62,321 bases of DNA from JBQTHI01 sp052390035. Its GTDB lineage: Bacteria; Actinomycetota; Acidimicrobiia; Spongiisociales; ZC4RG35. Within the stretch, counting starts at the first letter, position 1. The number at the start of each line of letters is the position of its first letter. This document shows positions 16,534 through 24,327 of this stretch, in pieces. The translations under genes and the position numbers were made by a program. The notes under the pieces are model-generated. The model had not been told where the DNA came from, did not search any database, and saw nothing but the letters and a program-made list of their open reading frames with translations. The stretch lies in contig JBQTHI010000047.1 of assembly GCA_052390035.1 (NCBI GenBank), positions 1-62,321 of the forward strand, read 5' to 3'.

Positions 16534-17441
16534 CAGGTGTGCACCTTGATGAAGCGCTCATTGACCTCGTTCTCGTAGTAGAAGAGTCCGCGTCCGAAGT
16601 TGTCTTCGGTCCAGGTGATGGTGGGAAAGTCGGGATCGGGCCGGTAACCGCCGGTGAAGACCTCGTTGCGGGTGCCCATCGGATCGAAGAAATAGATGGT
16701 GTTTCCGCGGGTTATGCCGTGACGGGTAGGACCGACGTCGATCTGGATCGCGTTGTAGGCCAGGATGTCGGCCGCCTTACGGACATGGTCCCAATCGTCG
16801 AGCCAGAAGGCGAAGTGGTGCAGGGCGCCGTTCGGTCCGTTAACGACGGCCAGATCGTGAGGCGAATGAGACCGTTCGAGCCAAACACCGATCTGGTGGC
16901 CATCGCTGCCCAGTAGCTGCTCGGTGAGGCGAAAGCCCAGCACCTGCATGTAGAACCTGGTGGCCTCGCCGACTTCTTCGGCGTTGACCAGCAGATGGTC
17001 GATACGGGGAGGGGCGATGCCCTTGAAGGCGTCGGGATCGAAGTAAGGGTTGAGCTTGCCGTATCTTCCCCCGACCTTCTCCACGTCGTAGACGAGTTCC
17101 ATCTCATGTCCCGATGGCGTTTCGAATCGGATCGATTCACCCTGGCCGATCTCCTCGCGGCCACCGACCCGATGGACAGCAAACCCGTAGTTCTCCACTC
17201 TGCGTTCGAAATCGTCGAGGTCCTCCTCGGATTCGACCTTGAAGGTGAAACGGTCGATACCCACCCGCGGGTCGTAACGGACGGTCAGCGAATGATGATC
17301 CTCCTCGTCCCAACATTTGAAGAACAGACGGTCGTCGGTCCGCTCGGTGATGTCGAGGCCGAGGACCTCGCTGTAGTAGGCCGCAGCCAGGTCGAGATCG
17401 GGAACCTTGATGTCGACGTGGCTCAAACGCAAGATGCCCAT
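16533..17441 (-). CDS. extradiol dioxygenase, catechol 2,3-dioxygenase type (first copy)
   Basis: A 302-residue XylE-like enzyme and first gene of the minus-strand operon. Counting from ATG 17441, the ferrous ligands are H149 (PPRIDHLLV), H208 or H209 (GALHHFAFW) and E260 (GTRNEVFTGGY), close to the H153/H214/E265 pattern of XylE. The N-terminal module (RLSHVDIKVPDLDLAAAYYSEVLGL) is the non-catalytic one. The stop overlaps the start of the second copy (TGATG). The 142-base region upstream, shared with the divergent plus-strand operon, contains a palindrome and repeated GGAACGG half-sites, so expression is probably controlled there. Confidence 0.92.
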   Translation of the reverse strand: MGILRLSHVDIKVPDLDLAAAYYSEVLGLDITERTDDRLFFKCWDEEDHHSLTVRYDPRVGIDRFTFKVESEEDLDDFERRVENYGFAVHRVGGREEIGQGESIRFETPSGHEMELVYDVEKVGGRYGKLNPYFDPDAFKGIAPPRIDHLLVNAEEVGEATRFYMQVLGFRLTEQLLGSDGHQIGVWLERSHSPHDLAVVNGPNGALHHFAFWLDDWDHVRKAADILAYNAIQIDVGPTRHGITRGNTIYFFDPMGTRNEVFTGGYRPDPDFPTITWTEDNFGRGLFYYENEVNERFIKVHT

Positions 17442-17481
17442 GTCGGCCGAACGTATCAGACCCTTCCCGTTTCGAGGGCCA

Positions 17482-17502
17482 CCGTCCCGCCATGCGGAAC
17501 GG
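17482..17502. promoter_or_regulatory. palindromic operator candidate in the divergent aromatic promoter region
   Basis: Arms CCGTCCCGC (17482-17490) and GCGGAACGG (17494-17502) are separated by three bases and pair at 8 of 9 positions. It lies 40 bases before the extradiol dioxygenase start and 82 before the plus-strand operon start. A near copy is found at 22584-22604, before the tautomerase gene. An IclR-family regulator encoded at 18281 is the obvious candidate to bind both; that is inference. Confidence 0.55.
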
Positions 17503-17524
17503 CCCCTGGTTGAGAGATTGCACC

Positions 17525-17565
17525 CCGTTCCGGATGGAGGGAAGGCGGTCCACAAGAAGGAACGG
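17525..17565. promoter_or_regulatory. inverted GGAACGG half-sites, possible second operator
   Basis: CCGTTCC (17525-17531) and GGAACGG (17559-17565) form an exact dyad with 27 bases between arms, and repeat the half-site seen in the palindrome at 17482-17502. The second arm lies 18 bases before the plus-strand operon start. It may be an extra binding position for the same regulator. Repeats this short can occur by chance in GC-rich DNA. Confidence 0.35.
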
Positions 17566-17583
17566 CCCCGCTAGTTTTCGGGG

Positions 17584-18288
17584 ATGGGCGCCTCGGAGCC
17601 GACCACGCCGACAGGGAACGAACCCGAGCAGATGCGCCGGCTGGTCAACGATTACATACGCACCGTCCACCTCGCTTACACGTCCCAGGCGAAGACCCAG
17701 CCACCCGCGGTGCAAGGCCGGATGTTGCTGCTCGGCGACGCTTTCACAGTGGTGGCGGCCGCGGTCCGCAACCTCCACGTGATAGCCACCCGCGAGCGCC
17801 TCGGCCCTCTCCACGGTCAGGAAGTGGAGTGGCAAGAGTCGACCGAGTCGCTGTCCTGGACGATTCGGTTCTTCGATCCGATCGTCCTGCCCGCACTGGG
17901 TTTCATCGACGAGTCGGTCGCACCCGCTCCCGACATGGTGAGGCGGGCGCTGGGGATCACCACCCATCTCTACCACCTGATCGTCCAGCCTGGCAGTCAG
18001 CTCACCCCCCACCACGCCGGCCATGCCGGCTCAGGGCTGGCCAATTCCCACGTGTCGGCTGCCCGTGACTTCGTGGCGATCCGGGCGGTGGCCAAGGGTC
18101 GAGAGAGCTTGGTCGACGAGATGGAGGGAGCGGCCGGCGCCGGCCTGATACGGGCGCAGGCCCTCCTGGCCCGGCAAATTGTCCCCCACGACCCGGAAGT
18201 CGGGCGGCTCGCCGAGAATCCAATGCCCGACGCCGATGTGGTGCGGAAGGCGCTGCTGTCCGCGGTCAGAGGGCCGGGAAGTGCCTGA
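17584..18288 (+). CDS. unknown helical protein at the head of the catabolic operon
   Basis: A 234-residue protein I do not recognise. It is mostly predicted helix, without signal peptide, membrane segment, Cys motif or nucleotide loop. Conspicuous segments are RLVNDYIRTVHLAYTSQAK, then LSWTIRFFDPIVLPALGF and a His-rich patch PGSQLTPHHAGHAG. It is divergent from the extradiol dioxygenase operon and overlaps the IclR regulator gene by 8 bases, so it is co-expressed with the catechol lower pathway. It could be a substrate-handling or regulatory component specific to this island. No function is assigned. Confidence 0.7.
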   Translation: MGASEPTTPTGNEPEQMRRLVNDYIRTVHLAYTSQAKTQPPAVQGRMLLLGDAFTVVAAAVRNLHVIATRERLGPLHGQEVEWQESTESLSWTIRFFDPIVLPALGFIDESVAPAPDMVRRALGITTHLYHLIVQPGSQLTPHHAGHAGSGLANSHVSAARDFVAIRAVAKGRESLVDEMEGAAGAGLIRAQALLARQIVPHDPEVGRLAENPMPDADVVRKALLSAVRGPGSA

Positions 18289-19063
18289 GTCCACCGCACT
18301 CTCGTCGGTGCGGAATGCCGTCCGGGTACTGAAAGCGTTTACCGGAGCCCGGCGGTATTTCGGCGTGTCGGAGCTCGCCAGACATCTCGGGCTTTCGAGC
18401 TCAACGGTTCACCGGCTGCTGACAACCCTCGAGTCCGAGCATCTGATCGAGCAGGACGAGGCTACCGGCAAATATGGGCTTGGGCTGGCGGTGTTCGACA
18501 TCGCCGCCGCCGCCGCCCCCGGCTACGACCTGTCCAACGCCCTCTTGGCTCCGATGACGATCCTCCGCAACCGCACAGGTGAGACTGTCCACGTGGCGGT
18601 GCTCGACGGACGACAGGTGGTGTACATCGAGCGCCTCGACAGCCCCCACACCCTTCGATACTTTCTGGAACAAATCGGCCGGCGAAATTGGGCTCATTGC
18701 ACATCGACCGGCAAGGTGTTGCTCTCCTATCTGCCGGAGACGGTGCTCGATCGCCTGCTCGACGGCTGGGAGCTACCGGCCCTGACCCCGCACACCATCA
18801 CCGACCGCGAACTTCTCAAGAAAGAACTGGCCGAGGCGCGAGACCTCGGCTACGCCCAGAACAATGGCGAGTCAGAGCCTGAGACGATGAGCATCGGAGC
18901 CCCGATCCGCGACTCGGCCGGTCGGGTGATCGCCGCCATGAGTGTCGCCGGTCCGGCGGGCCGCATGTTCCCCGAGGCTCGGGCGCTTCGGTTCGCAGTC
19001 CTGGAAGCAGCCGGGGCGGCGTCGCGCCGACTCGGTTATCAGCCACGAAGGACACTCAGATGA
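18281..19063 (+). CDS. IclR-family transcriptional regulator
   Basis: A 260-residue regulator. Residues about 5-65 are a winged helix-turn-helix (SVRNAVRVLKAF...GVSELARHLGLSSSTVHRLLTTLE), followed by the IclR effector-binding domain: RNRTGETVHVAVLDGRQVVYIERL, then AHCTSTGKVLLSYLP, the usual ligand-loop region, and late SIGAPIRDSAGRVIAAMSVAGP. GTG 18281 is chosen because the wHTH begins six residues later and the frame upstream lies inside the preceding gene. Family members control aromatic degradation (PcaR, PobR and others). It probably binds the palindromes at 17482 and 22584 with a phenolic or muconic effector. Confidence 0.9.
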   Translation: MPESTALSSVRNAVRVLKAFTGARRYFGVSELARHLGLSSSTVHRLLTTLESEHLIEQDEATGKYGLGLAVFDIAAAAAPGYDLSNALLAPMTILRNRTGETVHVAVLDGRQVVYIERLDSPHTLRYFLEQIGRRNWAHCTSTGKVLLSYLPETVLDRLLDGWELPALTPHTITDRELLKKELAEARDLGYAQNNGESEPETMSIGAPIRDSAGRVIAAMSVAGPAGRMFPEARALRFAVLEAAGAASRRLGYQPRRTLR

Positions 19064-19836
19064 AGACTTCGACCCCGTGGGCAGAGATCCTCTACGAGGC
19101 CTGGGCCCAGCGCGCTCCGATCGATCCGCTGACCGAGTCCGAGCCAGGCCTCGACGTGGCGGAGGCGTATCGGATCCAGCAGGAATACGTCTCGCTGCTC
19201 GCCGGCAAGCAAGGAGCGGTGATCGGCTACAAGCTGGGGCTCACCTCCCGGCCGATGCAGGAGATGATGGAGGTCGACCAGCCCGACTTCGGGCCGGTGC
19301 TATCCAACATGGTCTTCGCCGATGGGGTGACAGTCGACCTCGACAGATACATCCAGCCCCGAGTAGAAGCGGAGATCGCCCTCTATCTATCGGCGCCGTT
19401 GGAGGGGCCGGGAGTGACCACCTCCGCCGCCGCCGCCGCCATCACCGGGGCGGTGGGGGCAATCGAGATGGTCGACAGTCGCATCAAAGACTGGAAGATC
19501 CGCCTCGTCGACACCATCGCCGACCTGGCCAGCTCGGCCGCCACAGTTCTTTCGTCGCGGATTGTGGCGATTGACGGATGGGACCCACGACTGTGCGGGA
19601 TGGCCATTTCGAAGAACGGCGTGACAGTCGACACCGGAGCAGGCGCTGCCGCGCTCGGCAACCCGGTGGCCGCCGTGGCCTGGCTGGCCAACACCCTGGC
19701 TCCTTTCGAAGTATCCCTGCAACCCGGCTGGTTCGTGATGACCGGTGCGCTCCATCGGGCCTTTCCAGTGGCGAAGGGAGACGAAGTGACGGCCGAGTTC
19801 GACCGACTCGGCCCGGTCACGATGAGCTTTGTCTGA
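19060..19836 (+). CDS. 2-hydroxypenta-2,4-dienoate (2-keto-4-pentenoate) hydratase
   Basis: A 258-residue member of the MhpD/DmpE/XylJ hydratase family. It adds water to 2-hydroxypentadienoate, giving 4-hydroxy-2-oxovalerate. Family segments are IGYKLGLTSRPMQ, the metal-binding VEAEIALYL, AIEMVDSRIKDW, and the C-terminal PGWFVMTGALHRAFPVAKGD. ATG 19060 overlaps the IclR stop (ATGA). A second homologue lies at 21813; hydratases and 4-oxalocrotonate decarboxylases are one superfamily. Gene order suggests this copy is the hydratase, but the roles could be exchanged. Confidence 0.85.
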   Translation: MKTSTPWAEILYEAWAQRAPIDPLTESEPGLDVAEAYRIQQEYVSLLAGKQGAVIGYKLGLTSRPMQEMMEVDQPDFGPVLSNMVFADGVTVDLDRYIQPRVEAEIALYLSAPLEGPGVTTSAAAAAITGAVGAIEMVDSRIKDWKIRLVDTIADLASSAATVLSSRIVAIDGWDPRLCGMAISKNGVTVDTGAGAAALGNPVAAVAWLANTLAPFEVSLQPGWFVMTGALHRAFPVAKGDEVTAEFDRLGPVTMSFV

Positions 19837-19852
19837 TGACAGTCCGTTGATC

Positions 19853-19858
19853 AAGGAG
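19853..19858 (+). promoter_or_regulatory. ribosome binding site fixing a TTG start
   Basis: AAGGAG at 19853-19858 lies five bases before TTG 19864. It decides the start of the acetaldehyde dehydrogenase gene, whose conserved N-terminus begins at once and which has no ATG or GTG nearby. Confidence 0.75.
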
Positions 19859-19863
19859 ACCAA

Positions 19864-20712
19864 TTGACCAAGGTAGGTTGCGCCATTGTCGGGTCGGGCA
19901 ACATCGGTACCGACCTCATGTTCAAACTCACCCGGTCCCCGATCCTCGATTTGAGGGCGTTGGTCGGGGTCGATCCCGATTCGGAGGGGCTGGCCATGGC
20001 CCGCTCGCTCGGGATCGATGCCACCCACGAGGGGGTCGACTGGCTGATGGACCGAGCCGGCGAGTACCGCATCGTGTTCGAGGCCACCTCGGCATGGGTG
20101 CATCGGACCAACGCCCCCCGCTACCAAGAGGCGGGGCTGCGGGCGGTGGACCTCACTCCCGCCAAACTCGGTCCGCTGGTTGTGCCCCCGGTCAATCTCG
20201 AGCGTCACCTCGACGCCCCCAACGTGAACCTCATCACCTGCGGCGGCCAGGCGACGACGCCCATCGTCTATGCGGTGTCCCGAGTATGCGAAGTGCCATA
20301 CGCCGAAATCGTCTCGACCGTGGCCTCCACTTCGGCCGGTCCGGGAACCCGCCAGAACATCGACGAGTTCACCAAGACGACCTCCGCCGCCCTGGTCGAG
20401 GTCGGGGGAGCTCGCCATGGAAAGGCGATCATGGTCCTCAACCCCGCCGAGCCCCCCATCCTCATGCGTAACACGGTCTTCTGTGCTCTCGGCGACGGTC
20501 ATGACCGGGAGGAGGTGGCTCAATCCATCCTCGATATGGTCGAAGAGGTGGCGTTCTACGTGCCCGGTTACCGGATGAAAAACGCGCCGGTCTTCGACGA
20601 GGACCTGTTCTCGACTCCGGGAGGTGAGGTCAAAGCCCGAGTGGTGGCGTTGCTCGAGGTGGAAGGAGCGGGTGACTACTTCCCGCCTTACGCCGGCAAC
20701 TCGACATCATGA
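19864..20712 (+). CDS. acetaldehyde dehydrogenase (acetylating)
   Basis: A 282-residue DmpF/MhpF-type enzyme that oxidises acetaldehyde with NAD and CoA to acetyl-CoA. It begins with a Rossmann loop CAIVGSGNIGTDLMFKL; the catalytic Cys lies in LITCGGQATTPIVYAV (about residue 127), followed by ASTSAGPGTRQNIDEFT, a family signature. The start is TTG. Family members form a channelling complex with the aldolase encoded next. The end GDYFPPYAGN is slightly shorter than the usual ~300 residues. Confidence 0.93.
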   Translation: MTKVGCAIVGSGNIGTDLMFKLTRSPILDLRALVGVDPDSEGLAMARSLGIDATHEGVDWLMDRAGEYRIVFEATSAWVHRTNAPRYQEAGLRAVDLTPAKLGPLVVPPVNLERHLDAPNVNLITCGGQATTPIVYAVSRVCEVPYAEIVSTVASTSAGPGTRQNIDEFTKTTSAALVEVGGARHGKAIMVLNPAEPPILMRNTVFCALGDGHDREEVAQSILDMVEEVAFYVPGYRMKNAPVFDEDLFSTPGGEVKARVVALLEVEGAGDYFPPYAGNSTS

Positions 20713-20774
20713 CCGCCTCGGCGATGCGGGTCGGTGAGGCCATCGCCCAAAGCCTCGATGGAGGAGCGCGATGA
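20709..20774 (+). other. 21-codon ORF bridging two genes
   Basis: ATG 20709 overlaps the stop of the dehydrogenase and the 21-residue frame ends in a TGA that overlaps the aldolase ATG at 20771. It contains MRVGEAIAQSL, similar to the N-terminal helix of thiamine-diphosphate enzymes. It may be a coupling leader, a remnant of a deleted gene, or chance. The aldolase has its own GGAGGAG site inside it, so translation of this ORF is not needed. Confidence 0.3.
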
Positions 20775-21802
20775 ACCCTCGCTTTCGGCTGACCGACTCG
20801 ACCCTCCGCGACGGCTCCCACGCCGTCGCCCACCAGTTCAATGAGCAACAGGTCCGCCGAGTAGTGCGGGCGCTCGATGCGGCGGGGGTGCCGGTGATCG
20901 AGGTGTCCCATGGAGATGGGGTGGGGGGTTCGTCCTTCAACTACGGGTTCAGCCATACCAACGAGATGGATCTGATCAAAGCGGCGGTGGCCGAGACGGA
21001 GCAGGCCAAGATCGCGGTTCTGATGGTGCCGGGGATCGGGACCAAACAGGACCTGCGGGCGGCTGCTCAGGCCGGGGCCAGGGTGGCGCGGATCGCCACC
21101 CACTGCACCGAGGCCGACATCTCCCAACAGCACCTGGCCCTCGCCCACGAACTGGGGATGGAGGCGGTCGGTTTTCTGATGATGGCTTCGATGATCGACC
21201 CGAAACGGCTCGCCGAGGAAGCGAAAAAGATGGAGTCCTACGGAGCCGACGCGGTCTACGTGGTCGACTCCGCTGGTGCGATGACAATCGACGACGCCCG
21301 CCGCCGGGTGTCGGCGGTGAAGGCCGCGGTCGGCTGCCAGGTGGGGATCCACGCCCACAACAACCTCTCCCTGGCCGTGGCCAACAGCCTGGCCGCATTG
21401 GAGGAGGGGGCCGACCAGGTCGACGGGTGTACCACCGGCCTCGGGGCCGGTGCAGGCAACTGCCCCACCGAGGCGTTGGTGGCGGCCTGCGAGAAGTCGG
21501 GCATCCCCACCGGGATCGACACCCTGCGAATCATGGACGCGGCCGAGGAGGCGGTGCGACCGCTGCGGCCCGAACAGGGGGTGCTCGATCGGGATGGGCT
21601 GCTGCTCGGTTACGCCGGCGTCTACGGGTCGTTCCTGCTTCACGCCAAACGCGCCGCCGATCGTTACGGAGTCGACTCCAAAGAGATCCTGCTCGAGCTG
21701 GGACGCCGAAAGGTGGTCGGGGGCCAAGAGGACATGATCATCGACGTGGCCGTCGAACTGCAGAGGAAGGCGGCCGCCGCCCACGACGCGTCTCTCCCGT
21801 GA
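20771..21802 (+). CDS. 4-hydroxy-2-oxovalerate aldolase
   Basis: A 343-residue DmpG/MhpE-type class II aldolase cleaving 4-hydroxy-2-oxovalerate to pyruvate and acetaldehyde. The N-terminal DSTLRDGSHAVAHQF gives the catalytic Arg and metal-binding Asp, and GIHAHNNLSLAVAN the metal His pair. The C-terminal helical part after about residue 270 is the dehydrogenase-docking domain, so acetaldehyde should be channelled to the protein encoded upstream. GGAGGAG stands before ATG 20771. Confidence 0.95.
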   Translation: MNPRFRLTDSTLRDGSHAVAHQFNEQQVRRVVRALDAAGVPVIEVSHGDGVGGSSFNYGFSHTNEMDLIKAAVAETEQAKIAVLMVPGIGTKQDLRAAAQAGARVARIATHCTEADISQQHLALAHELGMEAVGFLMMASMIDPKRLAEEAKKMESYGADAVYVVDSAGAMTIDDARRRVSAVKAAVGCQVGIHAHNNLSLAVANSLAALEEGADQVDGCTTGLGAGAGNCPTEALVAACEKSGIPTGIDTLRIMDAAEEAVRPLRPEQGVLDRDGLLLGYAGVYGSFLLHAKRAADRYGVDSKEILLELGRRKVVGGQEDMIIDVAVELQRKAAAAHDASLP

Positions 21803-21812
21803 CTCAACTCTG

Positions 21813-22577
21813 ATGACATCCGAAGCCGCCCTCAACGACTTGGCCGATCGCCTGGTCTGGGCGGTGCGAAGCCGAACCGCTCTCGACCCCGGCGACTCGG
21901 AACTGTCGCCCGACGATGCCTACGAGGTCCAGGACCGGGTGATTGCCGCCCTCGGGGGCGGAGTGGAGGCGGCCAAGCTCGGGCTGACTTCGCGTGCGAA
22001 GCAGGAGCAGATGAAGGTCTCCGAGCCGAGCTACGGGTGGCTGCTTGCGGGTTCGCGGATCGAGCCCGCCCGACCGCTCATCGCTGCCGAACTGATTCAG
22101 CCCCGGGCCGAGCCGGAGATCGCATTCCGGATCGGCCGGAACCTCCACGGTCCGGAGATGACCGCGAATGAGGTGCTCGACGCCACCGAGGCGGTGATGC
22201 CGGCGATCGACATCCTCGACTCCCGCTACGCAGGGTACCGGTTCACGCTGCCCGATGTCATCGCCGACAACGCCTCGGCCGCCCGTTATGCCGTGGGCCC
22301 AGGGCGGCCGGTCGACGAGGTCGATCTGCGCCTGGTGGGCTGTGTCTTCACCAAGAACGGCCAGCTCCAGGCGACCGCCGCCGGAGCGGCGGTCCTCGAT
22401 CATCCGGCGGCGGCGGTGGCCTGGTTCGTGAGAAAACTCTGGGAGCGGAGGCGGCGGCTGGCGCCGGGGGCATTGGTGCTCTCCGGAGCCCTGACCGCGG
22501 CGGTGGCCATCGCTCCCGGCGACGTGGTCACCGTTGAAATCGACCGGGTCGGATCGGTGGAGGTCGAAGTGCGATGA
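21813..22577 (+). CDS. 4-oxalocrotonate decarboxylase / hydratase family
   Basis: A 254-residue homologue of DmpH/XylI. It would decarboxylate 2-oxo-3-hexenedioate to 2-hydroxypentadienoate, feeding the hydratase. Matching segments are AAKLGLTSRAKQEQMK, QPRAEPEIAFRIG (metal ligands), AVMPAIDILDSRY and PGALVLSGALTAAVAIAPGD. It lies ten bases after the aldolase stop. Decarboxylase and hydratase are hard to separate by eye, and in known pathways the two proteins form a complex. The presence of tautomerase and semialdehyde dehydrogenase genes next door makes a decarboxylase necessary. Confidence 0.82.
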   Translation: MTSEAALNDLADRLVWAVRSRTALDPGDSELSPDDAYEVQDRVIAALGGGVEAAKLGLTSRAKQEQMKVSEPSYGWLLAGSRIEPARPLIAAELIQPRAEPEIAFRIGRNLHGPEMTANEVLDATEAVMPAIDILDSRYAGYRFTLPDVIADNASAARYAVGPGRPVDEVDLRLVGCVFTKNGQLQATAAGAAVLDHPAAAVAWFVRKLWERRRRLAPGALVLSGALTAAVAIAPGDVVTVEIDRVGSVEVEVR

Positions 22578-22583
22578 TCCCCA

Positions 22584-22604
22584 CCGTCCCGCATAGCGGA
22601 ACCT
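22584..22604. promoter_or_regulatory. second copy of the palindromic operator
   Basis: CCGTCCCGC (22584-22592), a 3-base spacer ATA, and GCGGAACCT (22596-22604) repeat the element at 17482-17502, including the flanking CCA before it. It sits between the decarboxylase stop and the tautomerase start, in a 79-base gap, suggesting an internal promoter under the same regulator. The right arm is less perfect (6 of 9 pairs). Confidence 0.55.
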
Positions 22605-22656
22605 CACTCCCCTATTTGGGAAGGGAAGGGTACCTTCGAGGCGAGAAAGGATCTCG

Positions 22657-22881
22657 ATGCCACTGGTCTACATCAACCTGATGGAGGGAAGACCTCCCGC
22701 CAAAATAGAGAAAATGATCACCGCCGTGTCCGAGGCGATCGCCTCTTCTTTGGAAGCTCCCATCGACACAGTGAGAGTGATGGTCTACGAGATGGCGCCA
22801 CACCAATACGGGGTCGGGGGTAAGCCCTTCACCGAGGTCATAGCGGAAAGAGCAGCCAAGGGCTCTGAGGGCGATCCATGA
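22657..22881 (+). CDS. 4-oxalocrotonate tautomerase
   Basis: A 74-residue tautomerase. After Met removal the catalytic Pro1 is exposed (MPLVYINL), and Arg11 (MEGRPP) and Arg39 (DTVRVMV) fall at the positions known to be catalytic in 4-OT; Phe50 is Tyr here. It isomerises 2-hydroxymuconate to 2-oxo-3-hexenedioate. GAAAGGA precedes ATG 22657. The stop overlaps the next ATG (ATGA). The C-terminal tail is some ten residues longer than the classical 62-residue enzyme. It usually acts as a hexamer. Confidence 0.94.
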   Translation: MPLVYINLMEGRPPAKIEKMITAVSEAIASSLEAPIDTVRVMVYEMAPHQYGVGGKPFTEVIAERAAKGSEGDP

Positions 22882-24326
22882 AAACCATTCTCCACTTCAT
22901 CGGTGGCGAGTTCGTCGAATCGGCTGACGGTGGCGCCTTCCCTTCGATCAGCCCGATTGATAACACTCAGATCGCCGAAGTGGCGGAGGGCGGTGGACCC
23001 GATGTCGAGCGGGCGGTGGCCTCCGCCCGGGATGCGTTCGAAGCTTGGGCAGTGACAAACCCGACCGCCCGCAAGCGGATATTGCAGAAGGTCGCCGACG
23101 GCATCGAGGCACGTGCCGACGAGTTGTCGGAATGGGAGACCCGCGACATGGGGAAACCCATTTCCGACGCTTTGGGCAAAGACGTCCCGCGGGCTGCCTA
23201 CAACTTCCGTTTCTTTGCGGACTACGCCGAGCACGCCGGCACCCGCGCCTACGACAAGGGCTGGGACAACACGTTCGGCTACGAGCTGCGCGAGCCGATC
23301 GGGGTGGTGGCGGCGATCTCCCCGTGGAACTTCCCGCTGATGCTGCTCACCTGGAAGGTGGCGCCCGCGCTTGCTTTTGGTTGCACGGTCGTGGCCAAAC
23401 CGGCCGAGCAATCCCCGATCACGGCGTCGATCCTCGCCGAAATCTGCGCCGAGGCCGGGGTGCCCGATGGGGTGTTCAACGTGGTCCACGGCTTCGGGCC
23501 AGAGGCCGCAGGGGAGGCATTGACCAGACACCCCGATGTCGCCGCCATCACCTTTACCGGTGAGTCCAATACCGGTAAGGCGATCATGTCGGCGGCGGCC
23601 GCCGGGCTGAAGAAGCTGTCTTTCGAGCTGGGAGGAAAGTCGGCTTCGATTGTTTGCGCCGACGCCGATCTCGACGCCGCCGTGACCGGTTCCCTCGAAG
23701 GGGTGTTTCTGAACCAGGGTGAGATCTGCCTCGCCGGCTCCCGGATTTTCGTGCAACGCCCGGTTTACGAGGAGTTCTGCGCTCGGTTCGTGGAGGGCGC
23801 CGAGTCGTGGAAGGTCGGCGATCCCCTCGACCCCACCACCCGCATGGGCCCGCTTGTCTCCTCTGAACACATTGACAAGGTGCTCTCCTACATCGACCTT
23901 GCCCAGCGGGAGGGGGCCAAGATGCTCACCGGAGGCCATCGGCTTACAGATGGAAAGCTGGCCCGTGGCAACTTTCTTGCCCCGACGGTCTTCGCTGACG
24001 TCGACAACTCGATGCGGGCGGCGCGTGAGGAGATCTTTGGCCCGGTGGCCGTCGTCTTGCCCTTCGACGAAACCGACGAGGCAGTTGCCGCTGCCAACGA
24101 CTCCCCTTACGGACTGGCCGGAATGGTATGGACCAAGAACCTTGACACGGCACATCGCTTGGCCCGTGGGGTGAAAGCCGGCAATATCTGGGTCAACTGC
24201 TTCTTCGTTCGTGACCTGCGCCTACCCTTCGGCGGCTACAAAGACTCGGGGGTGGGACGAGAGGGCGGGGAATACTCCTACGAGTTCTTCACCGAGTCGA
24301 AGGCCGTAGTCATCAAGCTCGACTGA
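22878..24326 (+). CDS. 2-hydroxymuconic semialdehyde dehydrogenase
   Basis: A 482-residue aldehyde dehydrogenase. The oxyanion Asn is N151 (SPWNFP), the general base E250 (FELGGKSASIV) and the nucleophile C284 (NQGEICLAGSR). It would oxidise the semialdehyde produced by the extradiol dioxygenases to 2-hydroxymuconate with NAD, as DmpC/XylG do. Assignment to this substrate rests on its place between the tautomerase and a Rieske ferredoxin; the family alone would allow other aldehydes. No 2-hydroxymuconic semialdehyde hydrolase is present, so flux would use the oxidative branch. Confidence 0.88.
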   Translation: MKTILHFIGGEFVESADGGAFPSISPIDNTQIAEVAEGGGPDVERAVASARDAFEAWAVTNPTARKRILQKVADGIEARADELSEWETRDMGKPISDALGKDVPRAAYNFRFFADYAEHAGTRAYDKGWDNTFGYELREPIGVVAAISPWNFPLMLLTWKVAPALAFGCTVVAKPAEQSPITASILAEICAEAGVPDGVFNVVHGFGPEAAGEALTRHPDVAAITFTGESNTGKAIMSAAAAGLKKLSFELGGKSASIVCADADLDAAVTGSLEGVFLNQGEICLAGSRIFVQRPVYEEFCARFVEGAESWKVGDPLDPTTRMGPLVSSEHIDKVLSYIDLAQREGAKMLTGGHRLTDGKLARGNFLAPTVFADVDNSMRAAREEIFGPVAVVLPFDETDEAVAAANDSPYGLAGMVWTKNLDTAHRLARGVKAGNIWVNCFFVRDLRLPFGGYKDSGVGREGGEYSYEFFTESKAVVIKLD

Positions 24327-24327
24327 G

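Noticed and set aside
22785..24155. 456-codon frame antisense to the semialdehyde dehydrogenase
   Set aside because: The plus-strand gene has all ALDH catalytic residues; the antisense product has no family pattern and no ribosome site.
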